A model generated the notes under the pieces. The model had not been told where the DNA came from. It did no database searches and saw only the letters and a list, made by a program, of their open reading frames with translations. Positions 33,078 through 42,310 of a stretch of 64,000 bases of DNA are shown here, piece by piece (position 1 is the first letter of the stretch; each line of letters starts with the position of its first letter). The translations under genes were made by a program, and so were the position numbers. The stretch comes from Chloroflexota bacterium (GTDB lineage Bacteria; Chloroflexota; Anaerolineae; UBA4142; SHND01). The stretch spans positions 74,105 through 138,104 of the forward strand of contig SHND01000055.1 of the NCBI GenBank assembly GCA_004295045.1. The letters run 5' to 3'.

Positions 33078-33943
33078 AACCGTATCTCACGCATCTGCGC
33101 CTGCCGTTTCAATTTCTCCTCTCGCCAATTTTTTTGTGGGGCTATTTGCTCGCGGGCGGAACGCTGAATGCAACGCTCCTCGTCGCGTATCTTGCGTTCC
33201 ATCTTTTTTTGTATGCGGGCGGCACCGCGCTCAACTCGTACTATGACCGTGACAAAGGACCAATTGGAGGGCTGGCGCATCCGCCGCCGCCGCCAAAATA
33301 TCTCCTCGAATTTTCACTCGTTTGGCAGCTCATCGGTTTTTTGCTCGCGCTCACGGTGAATTTCACCGTCGCCGCGATTTATTTCGTGATGTTTTGGATG
33401 TCCATCGCGTACTCGCATCCGCGCATTCGTCTGAAAGGACATCCATTCGGCGCATTGGCGACGATCATGCTCGGACAGGGCATCTTGCCATTTTACGCGG
33501 GTTGGGCGACGGCGCGCGGCAACCTTGATGGCGGCGCGGCGCCCGGAGTGATTCTTGCCGCGCTATCTGCCACCCTCATCATCGGCGGCATGTATCCGCT
33601 CACGCAGATTTATCAACTCGACGCGGATGCCGAACGTGGCGATCTCACGTCGGCGCGTTTTCTCGGCGTCGAAAACTCTTTTCGCGTCGCGATGATTTCG
33701 ATTGCCGTTGGCGGCGCGGGTGCGGTGTATATTGCCGCGACAAATTTTTTCTGGTGGGAAGCGGTTGGGCTCGCGGTATTTCTTCTTATCTTTCTCGCTG
33801 CCGTAATGCGTTGGCGCGCGCGATTTCATTCGCAGACGGTGATGCAAAATTTCAAAACGGTGATGCTTTTGTACGCGTGCGTTACGCTGCCATTTCTCGC
33901 GTGGATTTTTTTGCGACTTGTGGTTGCAACATGGCAAGCGTGA
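33074..33943 (+). CDS. UbiA-family prenyltransferase
   Basis: 289 residues, start GTG overlapping the preceding TGA (GTGA). Eight or nine membrane segments. The first aspartate motif is NSYYDRDKGPIGG near 55-67 and the second YQLDADAERGD near 178-188, the Mg-diphosphate sites of the UbiA superfamily. It would attach a polyprenyl chain to an aromatic or sugar-like acceptor in the membrane. The first motif deviates slightly from the canonical NDxxDxxxD, and the acceptor is unknown. The coupled methyltransferase points to quinone-like biosynthesis, but no other men/ubi gene is present. Confidence 0.85.
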   Translation: MKPYLTHLRLPFQFLLSPIFLWGYLLAGGTLNATLLVAYLAFHLFLYAGGTALNSYYDRDKGPIGGLAHPPPPPKYLLEFSLVWQLIGFLLALTVNFTVAAIYFVMFWMSIAYSHPRIRLKGHPFGALATIMLGQGILPFYAGWATARGNLDGGAAPGVILAALSATLIIGGMYPLTQIYQLDADAERGDLTSARFLGVENSFRVAMISIAVGGAGAVYIAATNFFWWEAVGLAVFLLIFLAAVMRWRARFHSQTVMQNFKTVMLLYACVTLPFLAWIFLRLVVATWQA

Positions 33944-33991
33944 TGTGTTAAAATCTCGCTGCTCGATTCTATCCCACACTTGAGGAGTTTT

Positions 33992-34879
33992 ATGAAAGAA
34001 ATTCGCGGCGTTCTGCCACCCATTGCTACACCGTTCGATGCGGAGGGAAATGTTTCGACGGAACATTTGGCGGGAAACCTTATGCGTTTGGTTGAAACAG
34101 GATTGCACGGCTTTGTCGTGCTTGGCTCGAACGGCGAATATCCGCTGTTGAGCAAAGAGGAAAAACTGCGCGTCCTCGAAATCGCGCGGCAGGTGATTCC
34201 GCAGGACCGTTTGCTGATCGCGGGAACGGGCGCGGACTCGACGCGCGAAACGCTTGACCTCACGAAACGCGCGGCGGCAATCGGCGCGGACGCCGCGTTG
34301 ATTGTGACGCCACATTATTTTCGTCCACAAATGAACGCGACGGCGCTGACGCATCACTATCTCACCGTCGCGGATGCGTCGCCGATTCCGATCATGATTT
34401 ACAACGTCCCCGCGTACACGAATGTGGAAATTGACGCGGCGACGGTGGTGGAATTGGCGCAGCACGAAAATATTGTGGGGATGAAAGACAGTTCCGCGAA
34501 TTTTTCCAAGATGGGCGAAGTGATTCGTTTCACCCCCCCGCATTTTGCGACGCTCGTCGGAACAGGCGGCGCGATGTTTCCTGCATTGAGCATCGGCGCA
34601 AAAGGCGTTGTCCCCGCGCTCGGCAATATCGCGCCGCGCGAATGTATGACGATTTACAATTTGTTCTTTGAGGGAAAATTAGAAGAGGCGCGCAATTTGC
34701 AGCTGCGCATGATTCGTCCGAACGCGGCGGTGACGGCGAAATGGGGCGTACCCGGTTTGAAGGCGGCGATGGATGAGTTGGGCTATTACGGCGGGATGCC
34801 GCGTGCACCGCTTCAGCCGCTCGGTGAAAGTGACCGCGAAAAATTGCGCGCGATCTTGCGCGAGGCAGAATTATTGTAA
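33992..34879 (+). CDS. DapA/NAL-family aldolase or synthase
   Basis: 295 residues, a TIM barrel of the N-acetylneuraminate lyase/DHDPS family. Key pieces: GVLPPIATPFD at the start, VLGSNGEYPLLS (carboxylate-binding Gly-Ser motif), IYNVPAYTNVEI with the catalytic tyrosine and GMKDSSANF with the Schiff-base lysine. The GSNGEY form and the RAPLQPL end resemble 4-hydroxy-2-oxoglutarate aldolase-like members more than true DapA, which has GTTGE. GAGGAG (33982-33987) before ATG 33992 sets the start. It stands alone and ends at a strong terminator. Confidence 0.82.
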   Translation: MKEIRGVLPPIATPFDAEGNVSTEHLAGNLMRLVETGLHGFVVLGSNGEYPLLSKEEKLRVLEIARQVIPQDRLLIAGTGADSTRETLDLTKRAAAIGADAALIVTPHYFRPQMNATALTHHYLTVADASPIPIMIYNVPAYTNVEIDAATVVELAQHENIVGMKDSSANFSKMGEVIRFTPPHFATLVGTGGAMFPALSIGAKGVVPALGNIAPRECMTIYNLFFEGKLEEARNLQLRMIRPNAAVTAKWGVPGLKAAMDELGYYGGMPRAPLQPLGESDREKLRAILREAELL

Positions 34880-34883
34880 AGAG

Positions 34884-34916
34884 AGAGGGGCAGGATTCTC
34901 CTGCCCCTCTTTTTTT
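34884..34916 (+). terminator. Intrinsic terminator of the DapA-family gene
   Basis: AGAGGGGCAGGA / TCCTGCCCCTCT, perfect 12-bp stem with a 3-nt loop and six T. Confidence 0.95.
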
Positions 34917-34952
34917 GCGAGAACGCGGTTCGATTCGCCCGCGTCAAATCAT

Positions 34953-36650
34953 TTACTTGATGAACGACATGCTGCCGCTGTCCGCTTTCAGTTCAATGGT
35001 GAGAGCGTTGCCTTGAACCGAATAGCTCGCTGCCTCTTGGAGTAATCCGATAAATTGTTGCGAGAGAGATTCGGGACTGCACAGCGCGCCCGTAACCACG
35101 GGAAGTTGAATCGTCAGCGAGTTTCCGCTGATGACGTAGGTTCCCGATGCGTTATTGCAATCGGCTCTGACCGACACTTGCCCGTTAGCATGAAAATCCA
35201 CAGTGTACAGATTTGGATCGCTCGGTGTGTAATGTGCGCCGTCATTCTTTACTGCGCTCGTCCATTTCCAATGGATGCCGATAATGTCCGCGCCCGGAGG
35301 TTGTGTTGGTGGAACTTTGGTCGGCACTTCAGTCGGAGGAATCTTTGTTGGAACCTCCGTCGGCGGAACTTTGGTCGGTACCGCAGTTGGCGGCGGCTGC
35401 GTGGGCGGGACTGCCGTTGGTGGCGCTTGAGTTGGTGGTGCCGCGGTCGGCTGCGCAACTGTGACTGTGACAGTTGATTTCGCGATGCCGCCGCATCCTG
35501 TTGCCGTCATAGTGTACGTCGTCGTCGTTGCCGGTGTGACGATGACAGAGCCGGGCGTCCCCACATTGCCAACTCCTTGATCAATTGCTACGGATGTGGC
35601 ATTTGTGACAGTGCCCCATTGCAAGACGGTGTTTTGTCCTTGTGCAATGTTCGGTTGACTGGCTTGAAAGAATTGAATTTTCGGAGCGCCGGCACAAGCA
35701 GGTGGCACGGTCACAGGGACCGACGTTGCTGTCGCGGTTGGAGGCACAGCGGTTGGCGCAACAGCGGTTGGTGGCACAGGCGACGGAAGCGGCGTTGTCG
35801 TCGCAATCGCAGCGGTTGGCGTAACAGTGGGCGGCGCGCTCGAACCAAAAATCATTTTCGCCGTGTTGTTATTTATATTGAGCACCAAATCGGCGCCGCC
35901 CGTAAAGAACGATGTCGTTGCCTGGAGTTGTTTTACAAATTGATCTGACAGCGAGCCTGTTGGACAGGTGACGAGAGTCATCCGGCTGATCTGAATGGTG
36001 AGAGAGTTGTTTGCACCGGCAATGTACACGCCGCCGCCTTGATTGCAATCTGCCTTGACCTGAACCTGACCGTCGGCGGTAAATTGAATCGTGTATTGAT
36101 TCGGGTCCGGCACATTCACGGCGGCATTGTCGTTGGCGAGCGTTTGCCGCCATAGCCAAATCGGACCGACCAATACACTCGCATTGCTCGGCGCGCCCGC
36201 CTGACGAAAGTGCATTTCGCCCGCGTTCGCCTGTAGTTTGATCGTCATCTCGGTGCCTTGCAGCGCGAACGATGAGGCAGCAAAGAGCTGGGTAGTATAT
36301 TGTGGCGCGAGTGAACCAGTCGGGCAGGCGACCAATGATGTAGCGCCGGGGCTGATCTGGAGCGAAAACCCGTCCACCCGAAAATTTCCGCTGATGGTGT
36401 TACAGTCTGCGCGTCCTTGATAAACGCTGTTGGGCAGAAATTGAATTGTGTACAGGGTTGGGTCAGCAACGGCAGTGGTGCCGCCCGAAGAATCGGTCGT
36501 GCCGGTCCATTCCCAAATCGGTCCGACGATCGGCGCCATCACCTCATTGCTTTTGCACGCGATCAAGCCAACAAGTGTGAGCGCAAGCAGCACGAATGCG
36601 CCAATGACAAAAAGGTGGGTCCGTTGCTTTGGATGGTGGTTTATTTTCAT
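34953..36650 (-). CDS. Lipoprotein with three META/HslJ-like domains and an Ig-like domain
   Basis: 565 residues from ATG 36650, which has AGGAG close upstream. Lipobox LIAC near residue 30. Two META-type domains (IWEWTGT ... YTIQFLPNSVYQGRADCNTISGNFRV; IWLWRQT ... YTIQFTADGQVQVKADCNQGGGVYI) come first, then a TP-rich linker, an Ig/PKD-like domain (IQFFQASQPNIAQGQNTVLQW), a PPT repeat linker, and a third META domain at the C-terminus. META domains are known from HslJ and heat-shock/novobiocin-linked lipoproteins, with unclear biochemical role. It is likely displayed on the cell surface. Internal duplication of META units is clear. Confidence 0.8.
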   Translation of the reverse strand: MKINHHPKQRTHLFVIGAFVLLALTLVGLIACKSNEVMAPIVGPIWEWTGTTDSSGGTTAVADPTLYTIQFLPNSVYQGRADCNTISGNFRVDGFSLQISPGATSLVACPTGSLAPQYTTQLFAASSFALQGTEMTIKLQANAGEMHFRQAGAPSNASVLVGPIWLWRQTLANDNAAVNVPDPNQYTIQFTADGQVQVKADCNQGGGVYIAGANNSLTIQISRMTLVTCPTGSLSDQFVKQLQATTSFFTGGADLVLNINNNTAKMIFGSSAPPTVTPTAAIATTTPLPSPVPPTAVAPTAVPPTATATSVPVTVPPACAGAPKIQFFQASQPNIAQGQNTVLQWGTVTNATSVAIDQGVGNVGTPGSVIVTPATTTTYTMTATGCGGIAKSTVTVTVAQPTAAPPTQAPPTAVPPTQPPPTAVPTKVPPTEVPTKIPPTEVPTKVPPTQPPGADIIGIHWKWTSAVKNDGAHYTPSDPNLYTVDFHANGQVSVRADCNNASGTYVISGNSLTIQLPVVTGALCSPESLSQQFIGLLQEAASYSVQGNALTIELKADSGSMSFIK

Positions 36651-36762
36651 GAACGATCTCCTATGTAGTTTCTTTGATGTCCTATCATTCAGCGATGACA
36701 TGATTTAGACGCCCAAACGACCTGAACAGTTCTGTCAAGGGCGCGTTCAGTGAGAATAGAGT

Positions 36763-38226
36763 CTAGCGCAGAAATGCTAATTGCTCCACTGTTTCGAGCG
36801 TGCGCTGCAGCCAAAGATTCGGCGTGTTCCCGTACCACAACACCAACGCGCCGAAAAGGAGCAAGAGCATTGTTGCGAATACGGTTGTCCAATTTTGCTC
36901 AATGCCGCGCACCGTCCGCTGCAAGGGCGTTGGCACGCGCTGCGTGAGTTGTTCGACGATCCGCGTCACCTGTGCGCGCAATCTCTGACGAATGCCGCGC
37001 GGCGCGAGGGGCGACGCGGTAAAGGAATCGTCCGACTCTGACACGGGCGGATTGGCAATCGTTTCAATCCAAAGCATCACAAAACGCGCCGTGCCGATGA
37101 GGACACCTACAGTTGCCAACATGACCACGAAAAAGAGTCGGCGGTCGGTGGCTTCCAATTCCAAAAGGAGATTCCAACGCGTCGCAAGCGAAATGCCCGG
37201 CACAAGTCCCACCAGATTCAACGCGCCGAAAATGAAAATCAAAATCGCGAGCGCGTTCAGCCAGCGCTGCGATTTGGTGCGCGCAATCGCAATGCTGGCG
37301 GCAATGACGCTCAAACTCAACGCGCGCGCAAAGGTTTCGATCACGCCATAGGCAGTTCCTTCGAGCGTGCCGCGCGAAAAATCAAGCAGCACGAACCCGA
37401 GCGCGTACAACGCGGCAAAACTCATCAAGCGTCCGGCGCGTCGCTCAAACGCGCACAACAATCCGCCAATGACAATGGCGCCGATGCCGCCGTATGTAAA
37501 AATGGTAAGGAGATTGGATTGCTCCAACAAACGGGGATACTGTCCGATCAATTCGTACAGCAGCCAAAAACCGATTGGCTGTCCCAAACCCAACAGCATT
37601 GCGATGATGGGCAGGGGCGTTTCGTCCGCCATCGGTCCGAGCCACAACATGAATGGCACGATTGCCAAAAGTAAACCCAAGCCCCACGTAAAAAATAAAA
37701 TCGCCGAATCCACCAACGTCACCTGGTCGGGCGTGAGCGGATACAATTGAATAAAACGATTGCCGAGCAGCAGCATCGCGGACGCGACAATGATCAAGAC
37801 GAGAAAATACGCCGCGCCGCCGACGCGCTGGGCGCGACGCGGTTCCATCGCCAAAACCAACGCGGCGAGACCTGTCGCCCACGCAAACACTCCGACCACA
37901 AATCCGTCCACGCACAGCGCGACTAGCCATGCAATCCAACTCCAAAACAAAAAGCCAAGCGTGCGCCGCGTCTCGCCAAAAGATGTAGCAATGGCGAGCA
38001 GTCCCGAAAGCGCAAACCCAATCAGCAAATAGTCGCGCGCCAAAGGTTGAAGCGTGAATGAGACGCCGAACAAATCAATCGTCTCGGTGGTCGCGCCTTG
38101 GACTGCCCAGACCAACAAAATGGTTGCCCCGACGCTGGCGGCAAAACCGAACGGACGCCAATAGCGCGCGACGTGGACGACCAACGCGCAGCCGAGGATC
38201 AACCCTAACAATAGAGACAATTGCAT
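36763..38226 (-). CDS. NuoM/NuoN/HyfB-like membrane protein
   Basis: 487 residues from ATG 38226, with about 13 or 14 membrane segments. The sequence resembles the proton-pumping antiporter-like subunits of complex I and membrane hydrogenases (FFTWGLGLLLAIVPFMLWLGPMADETPLPIIAMLLGLGQPIGFWLLYELI), but the lysines and glutamate that carry protons in true NuoL/M/N are hard to place. A C-terminal cytosolic loop and last helix follow. Together with the next upstream gene it forms a small operon. It may be part of a reduced, non-canonical membrane complex rather than complex I. Confidence 0.6.
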   Translation of the reverse strand: MQLSLLLGLILGCALVVHVARYWRPFGFAASVGATILLVWAVQGATTETIDLFGVSFTLQPLARDYLLIGFALSGLLAIATSFGETRRTLGFLFWSWIAWLVALCVDGFVVGVFAWATGLAALVLAMEPRRAQRVGGAAYFLVLIIVASAMLLLGNRFIQLYPLTPDQVTLVDSAILFFTWGLGLLLAIVPFMLWLGPMADETPLPIIAMLLGLGQPIGFWLLYELIGQYPRLLEQSNLLTIFTYGGIGAIVIGGLLCAFERRAGRLMSFAALYALGFVLLDFSRGTLEGTAYGVIETFARALSLSVIAASIAIARTKSQRWLNALAILIFIFGALNLVGLVPGISLATRWNLLLELEATDRRLFFVVMLATVGVLIGTARFVMLWIETIANPPVSESDDSFTASPLAPRGIRQRLRAQVTRIVEQLTQRVPTPLQRTVRGIEQNWTTVFATMLLLLFGALVLWYGNTPNLWLQRTLETVEQLAFLR

Positions 38227-38236
38227 CAGCGCGAGA

Positions 38237-38920
38237 TTACATTTCGCCGTGACGGCGTCCTTCCAATGACGAAGGGACACTCGCAATGTGTGAAATCGCG
38301 AGCGCAATGACGAGATCGGAAATGACCAACAGCGCGTAAACCAACAAACTGTTGTCAATGGAAAGATAGATGATGCCGAAACCGGAGGTGAAAAAGAGCA
38401 AGCCCATCCCCAATTTTAACGCGTCGCGTGTGAGAGCAACCGTCAGCAAGCCGCCCGCCGCGAGCCACAAACCCGTCACCCAAAATAGCAGCGGCGCATT
38501 GAGCAAAACAAATTGACTGCTGATCACAATCACACTCAAACTCACAAGCGCGAGACCAATCAGCCGAAATGGCAGATTCGTCCAAAAGACCCCGCGCGGC
38601 AATACATCATCAACGGATTCGGTCGGAGGCGCTTCGCCTTGCGCGCGCTGTTTGCGCCGACGCGGTTGGGTGCGGCGCGCGGTGATATAAAACATCAACG
38701 CGACGAGACCGCCTGCGATCATGCGGACGGTGGCAATTTGGAGCGGAATCAGAGTCGAGAGCAAAATCGCGACGAGAACGTATTGTACGGCGAGGGCGAG
38801 CAGCGAGACGCGCCAATCCGAAACAAGGACAACGACGGCGACCACGAGCACAAGTCCGAAAACTTGTTGAAAGGCAGAGACGGCGGCAAAGGCGCGCGCC
38901 AGATCACTCAATGAAGGCAT
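38237..38920 (-). CDS. HyfE/NuoK-like small multi-pass membrane protein
   Basis: 227 residues with about six membrane segments and a charged cytosolic loop (ARRTQPRRRKQRAQGEAPPTESVDD) in the middle. Position 10 bp before an antiporter-like subunit gene and the compact pattern suggest a HyfE/MrpC-like partner subunit. The family link is weak by eye. It starts 3 bp after the stop of the preceding gene, so the three minus-strand genes 39769 to 36763 are one transcript. Confidence 0.5.
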   Translation of the reverse strand: MPSLSDLARAFAAVSAFQQVFGLVLVVAVVVLVSDWRVSLLALAVQYVLVAILLSTLIPLQIATVRMIAGGLVALMFYITARRTQPRRRKQRAQGEAPPTESVDDVLPRGVFWTNLPFRLIGLALVSLSVIVISSQFVLLNAPLLFWVTGLWLAAGGLLTVALTRDALKLGMGLLFFTSGFGIIYLSIDNSLLVYALLVISDLVIALAISHIASVPSSLEGRRHGEM

Positions 38921-38923
38921 GGG

Positions 38924-39769
38924 TTAGGTCAGTGCGGCAAAAAGATCGCGCGTAAATTCGGTCGAACTGAGAAGGGGTTGTGATGGTTTCCGGGCGCACG
39001 CGCGCGCAAAAGATGCGGCGCTGTCCAATTCCACTCTGCCATCCGCCTCGCAGGTCGCCACCAGTGTGCAAGTCCTGCCTGCCGCGAGGTTGATTCGCAG
39101 TAGACCCGGGAGAAACAAGTCAAGCCCAGCATTGTTTTCGGCGCGCAGCTGAAAACGCCAATACCACAGATCAAGCGGAGTAAAGCTCGCCGCAGGTTCC
39201 AACAAGAGGAAATAGGGTCGCGCGTCGGCATTCGCTGTGATTTTCAAACCATTCGCCAACGCTTGAAATTGAAAATGCGATGCTTCGCTGCCTTGCGTGA
39301 TTTTTTCGATGGAACGGTAATCGCACAGCGGCAGGAGCGTGAGCCGCGCGTTGGGTGAGTGTTCTGCCAGTGTATAGCGAATGAACGTGGTCGCCTGTCG
39401 AGCTTCCATCCAAATTGTTTTGGTAAGACGAAAGCGCCCGGCTTCGTAGACAAATTCGGCGCACACGCCGTCGCAAGATACTTGCTGCAAATACAAAAAG
39501 CCGTCCGGGCTGATCACGTTCGTCAAATACTCGTTGGTGCCGAGTTTGTACATTTGTCCTTCGACCTCGAGCTCTTCATCCACTTTGGCAAGCATCACAG
39601 TGCGCGGCGCCGGAGTGTCCAACGCGGCAACGAGCAAGCCGTGCGCGCTGCGCGTCAACGTACCCGTGACAGCAGCGGCGGCATAACTGCCATTTCCATT
39701 GGTGACGAACCATTCGTGGGCGAGCGCGCTCGAAATGTCGCGACAAATATTGCGTGGGATTACAATCAT
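38924..39769 (-). CDS. Stand-alone glycogen debranching enzyme N-terminal domain protein
   Basis: 281 residues. EWFVTNGNGSYAAAAVTGTLTRSAHGLLVAAL, followed by KVDEELEVEGQMYKLGTNEY and a beta-sandwich with FRLTKTIWMEARQATTFIRYTL, is the bacterial/archaeal GDE N-terminal domain. In family members this domain is fused to an (alpha/alpha)6 amylo-1,6-glucosidase domain of about 350 residues; here the protein ends just where that would start, and the next gene is a membrane protein. It may be a carbohydrate-binding relic or a split gene whose other half is elsewhere. Promoter at 39801-39828. Confidence 0.78.
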   Translation of the reverse strand: MIVIPRNICRDISSALAHEWFVTNGNGSYAAAAVTGTLTRSAHGLLVAALDTPAPRTVMLAKVDEELEVEGQMYKLGTNEYLTNVISPDGFLYLQQVSCDGVCAEFVYEAGRFRLTKTIWMEARQATTFIRYTLAEHSPNARLTLLPLCDYRSIEKITQGSEASHFQFQALANGLKITANADARPYFLLLEPAASFTPLDLWYWRFQLRAENNAGLDLFLPGLLRINLAAGRTCTLVATCEADGRVELDSAASFARACARKPSQPLLSSTEFTRDLFAALT

Positions 39770-39800
39770 AAAAAGGTTAACGAGCGGAGGTTAGAGTGAG

Positions 39801-39828
39801 AGTATAACATAATCGCGGCGCGAGACAA
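39801..39828 (-). promoter_or_regulatory. Promoter of the debranching-domain/membrane operon
   Basis: Minus strand TTGTCT (39823-39828), 16-bp spacer, TATACT (39801-39806), 31 bp before the ATG. Confidence 0.6.
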
Positions 39829-39925
39829 TTCATTTTGTCATGACAACACGTCGCGTTCATCAAAACCAAGCGCAAAATTTGCGGGCGCGAAACGCATTCA
39901 CGCAATGTGGTGTACAATGCGCGAA

Positions 39926-40441
39926 ATGGCACACGTCCTTTTGGCTTTCGGCACGAATCTTGGCGCGCGGATGGAAAATTTACGCGAGGCGCTGCGCAAG
40001 GTCGCGCGCGTCGCAAGTCCCACGCGCGCGTCCTCGATTTATGAAACCGAACCATGGGGCGTTCAAGCACAGCCGCGTTTTTTGAACATGGTGCTAGCGG
40101 GTGAAACGGCTCTGTCACCCGACGCGTTGCTGCGCGCCCTCAAGACCATCGAACAGGAAATGGGGCGCGTCCACGACGTGCGTTACGGACCGCGCCCCAT
40201 TGATCTCGATATTTTGTTTTACGGTGCTCTCGTACTGCACACAGCCGATCTGGAAATTCCACATCCGCGCATTCCCGAACGGCGCTTTGTCCTCGTCCCG
40301 CTCGTCGAGTTGGAACCCAACTTGATTCATCCAATTCTAAAACAGACCTCGCGCGAGCTCCTCGCCGCGCTGCCCGATGCAAACGGCGAACAACTCTATG
40401 CGCCTGCGTTAAACCTCATGGACGCGCATTCCAATAGTTGA
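39926..40441 (+). CDS. folK: 2-amino-4-hydroxy-6-hydroxymethyldihydropteridine diphosphokinase
   Basis: 171 residues. HPPK motifs: LLAFGTNLGARMENLREAL, YETEPWG, FLNMV, and RYGPRPIDLDILFYG with the Mg-binding aspartates, then IPHPRIPERRFVLVPLVEL. It pyrophosphorylates the pterin precursor in folate synthesis. TACAAT (39913-39918) sits 7 nt before ATG 39926 with no Shine-Dalgarno, so a leaderless message is likely; the longer frame from 39905 would overlap this promoter. The 3' end overlaps the convergent deacetylase gene by 26 bp. Confidence 0.95.
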   Translation: MAHVLLAFGTNLGARMENLREALRKVARVASPTRASSIYETEPWGVQAQPRFLNMVLAGETALSPDALLRALKTIEQEMGRVHDVRYGPRPIDLDILFYGALVLHTADLEIPHPRIPERRFVLVPLVELEPNLIHPILKQTSRELLAALPDANGEQLYAPALNLMDAHSNS

Positions 40442-41471
40442 ACCAATATAAAAATTGCGCCATGTTCCACTCGCCGCGAATGCGAATCCGTCGCAATTCG
40501 TACGGCGCGGCGTTCGATTGCAGCGTGCCTTGCTTGGTCGTCACTGCCGCCACATATCCCAACTCTTGTAACAAATCCAAAGTGTGTTGATTGAAACTTC
40601 CCGATGGATACGAAAAGAGGGGCGTCCAATTTGGCAAATGGTCAACCATCAATTTGTGCGCGTTCTTGATTTCGACATCTTGCGTGGACGCGCGCGCCGC
40701 CCCCAAATTGTAACGATGGGTGAGCGAATGCGCGCCAATCTCCATGCCGTTCTCGTACATTTCCGAAATTTGTTCCCAACGCAGATAACCGGGTGAACCG
40801 TAATCGGTGGGCGCGCCGATGATGAAAAAAGTGCCGACAAACCCAAAATCCTTTAACGTCGGAAAAACGTTTGTGTAGCTGTCATCATAGCCATCGTCAA
40901 ACGTGAGCACAATCGGTTTTGGTGGAAATGGTTCGCCCGACTGCAAATGATGGACGAGCTGCGCGATGGTGAGAGTGGTGAATCCTTGATCCGCAAGAAA
41001 TTTCATTTGCGCTTCAAAATTTTCCTGCGACACGGTAAGTGATTTGCGAACTGCATCGGCGTCCGGCGGCAGCGCGCCAACATGGTGGTACATCAAGATG
41101 GGCACACGCGCATCGCGCAGCACCGGCGCCGCGGTGAATATTTCTGTGGGCGTCTCGCTGGCAGTCGGTGTTTTTGTTGCGCGAGGTGTGCGCGTTGCCG
41201 TATGCGTCGCGGTTGCGGTTTGTGTTGGGCGTGGTGTATGCGTTTGCGTTGCCGTCGCGGTCAGCGTGGCGGTTGCGCTCGGCGCGGGTGTGTTTGGTTG
41301 CGTAGGCGTTGGCGTAAAAGTGACTGTGGGTGTCGCAAACAGCGCGAGTTGGTTCAGAGGCGTGTTGAGTTGGGTAAAACCCACGATCCCCAAAAGCGCG
41401 GCGACCATTGCCAACAAAAAAGGGCTGCGCAGCGCGCGGCGCTGTTTGCCCCGTATTCGTCCAATAGACAC
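40416..41471 (-). CDS. Membrane-anchored polysaccharide deacetylase (NodB homology domain)
   Basis: 351 residues from GTG 41471. N-terminal membrane anchor (about 15-35), a long Thr/Pro/Ala-rich linker (about 47-115) and a NodB domain: PILMYHHVG, LTFDDGYDDSYTN with catalytic/metal aspartates, IGAHSLTHRY with the HxxxH zinc ligands, and FSYPSGSFN. It probably removes acetyl groups from a cell-surface polysaccharide or peptidoglycan. TAAAAT lies 8 nt before the GTG (see promoter), so the mRNA may be leaderless. Confidence 0.88.
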   Translation of the reverse strand: MSIGRIRGKQRRALRSPFLLAMVAALLGIVGFTQLNTPLNQLALFATPTVTFTPTPTQPNTPAPSATATLTATATQTHTPRPTQTATATHTATRTPRATKTPTASETPTEIFTAAPVLRDARVPILMYHHVGALPPDADAVRKSLTVSQENFEAQMKFLADQGFTTLTIAQLVHHLQSGEPFPPKPIVLTFDDGYDDSYTNVFPTLKDFGFVGTFFIIGAPTDYGSPGYLRWEQISEMYENGMEIGAHSLTHRYNLGAARASTQDVEIKNAHKLMVDHLPNWTPLFSYPSGSFNQHTLDLLQELGYVAAVTTKQGTLQSNAAPYELRRIRIRGEWNMAQFLYWFNYWNARP

Positions 41472-41479
41472 GGCGAAAG

Positions 41480-41507
41480 ATTTTAGGACAAGTTACGAAA
41501 TTTCCAA
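41480..41507 (-). promoter_or_regulatory. Promoter of the deacetylase gene
   Basis: Minus strand TTGGAA (41502-41507), 16-bp spacer, TAAAAT (41480-41485), 8 nt before the GTG start. Confidence 0.6.
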
Positions 41508-41518
41508 AATTTCACGAC

Positions 41519-42310
41519 TCAATCCTGTGTCGGCAGTAAAATGACTTGGGGCGCATTGTGGCGTGTGGGATGGGGTTGAATCTGCACATTCGCCCGAAAC
41601 ACCGCGCGAATTTGTTCTGCGTTCAATACGTTTTGCGGCGCGCCTTGTGCTACGATGCGACCGCGCTCCAGCAGGACGAGTTCGTCGAAATACAACGCCG
41701 CCAAATTCAAATCATGCATCGTCGCGAGGACTGTGAGCTCGCGCTCGCGGCCAAATTTCCGCAAGAGTTCCAAAATTTCGATTTGGTGATTGATGTCGAG
41801 GTGGACAGTCGGTTCGTCGAGCAACAGCACCTGCGGCTCTTGCGCCATTGCCATTGCGATCACCACACGCTGTTGTTCGCCGCCCGAAAGTTCGGTGACT
41901 ACGCGCTCGCGCATGTCCGTAATCTCCATCAACTCCATCATCCGCGCGACAATTGCCCGATCGTTCTTGGTCGCCCCGCCGAACGCGTTTACGTGTGCGG
42001 TGCGTCCGAGCATTACAACTTGTTCCACTGTAAAGCCAAATTGCAGATTCAATTCTTGAGGCACCAGCGCGATGTGTTTGGCAATCTCGCGGCGCGTCAT
42101 CTCTTTCAATGCGGTGCCTTGATACGAGACCGTTCCGCGCGTTGGCTGCAAAATGCCCGTGAGCAATTTCAAGAGGGTCGTTTTGCCCGATCCATTCGGA
42201 CCCAGCAGCGCGCGCAAGGCGCCGCGCGCCAATGCGAAATCAACGTCCGTCAGCGTTGGCGTTGCGCCGTACGAGAACGAAATGTTTTCGGCGGAAAGCA
42301 AGACATTCAT
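41519..42310 (-). CDS. FecE/BtuD-type ABC transporter ATPase
   Basis: 263 residues. Walker A GPNGSGKTT, Q-loop LVPQELN, signature LSGGEQQRVVIAMAMA, Walker B VLLLDEPT, and H-loop ATMHDLN. The FGFTVEQVVMLGR segment is typical of ATPases that serve FecCD/BtuC permeases. As the btuF-btuC pair at 30-32 kb lacks an ATPase, this protein may energise it. The ATG at 42310 directly follows a hairpin with seven T, so no ribosome-binding site exists; a longer frame upstream reads through that hairpin and is not used. Confidence 0.88.
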   Translation of the reverse strand: MNVLLSAENISFSYGATPTLTDVDFALARGALRALLGPNGSGKTTLLKLLTGILQPTRGTVSYQGTALKEMTRREIAKHIALVPQELNLQFGFTVEQVVMLGRTAHVNAFGGATKNDRAIVARMMELMEITDMRERVVTELSGGEQQRVVIAMAMAQEPQVLLLDEPTVHLDINHQIEILELLRKFGRERELTVLATMHDLNLAALYFDELVLLERGRIVAQGAPQNVLNAEQIRAVFRANVQIQPHPTRHNAPQVILLPTQD

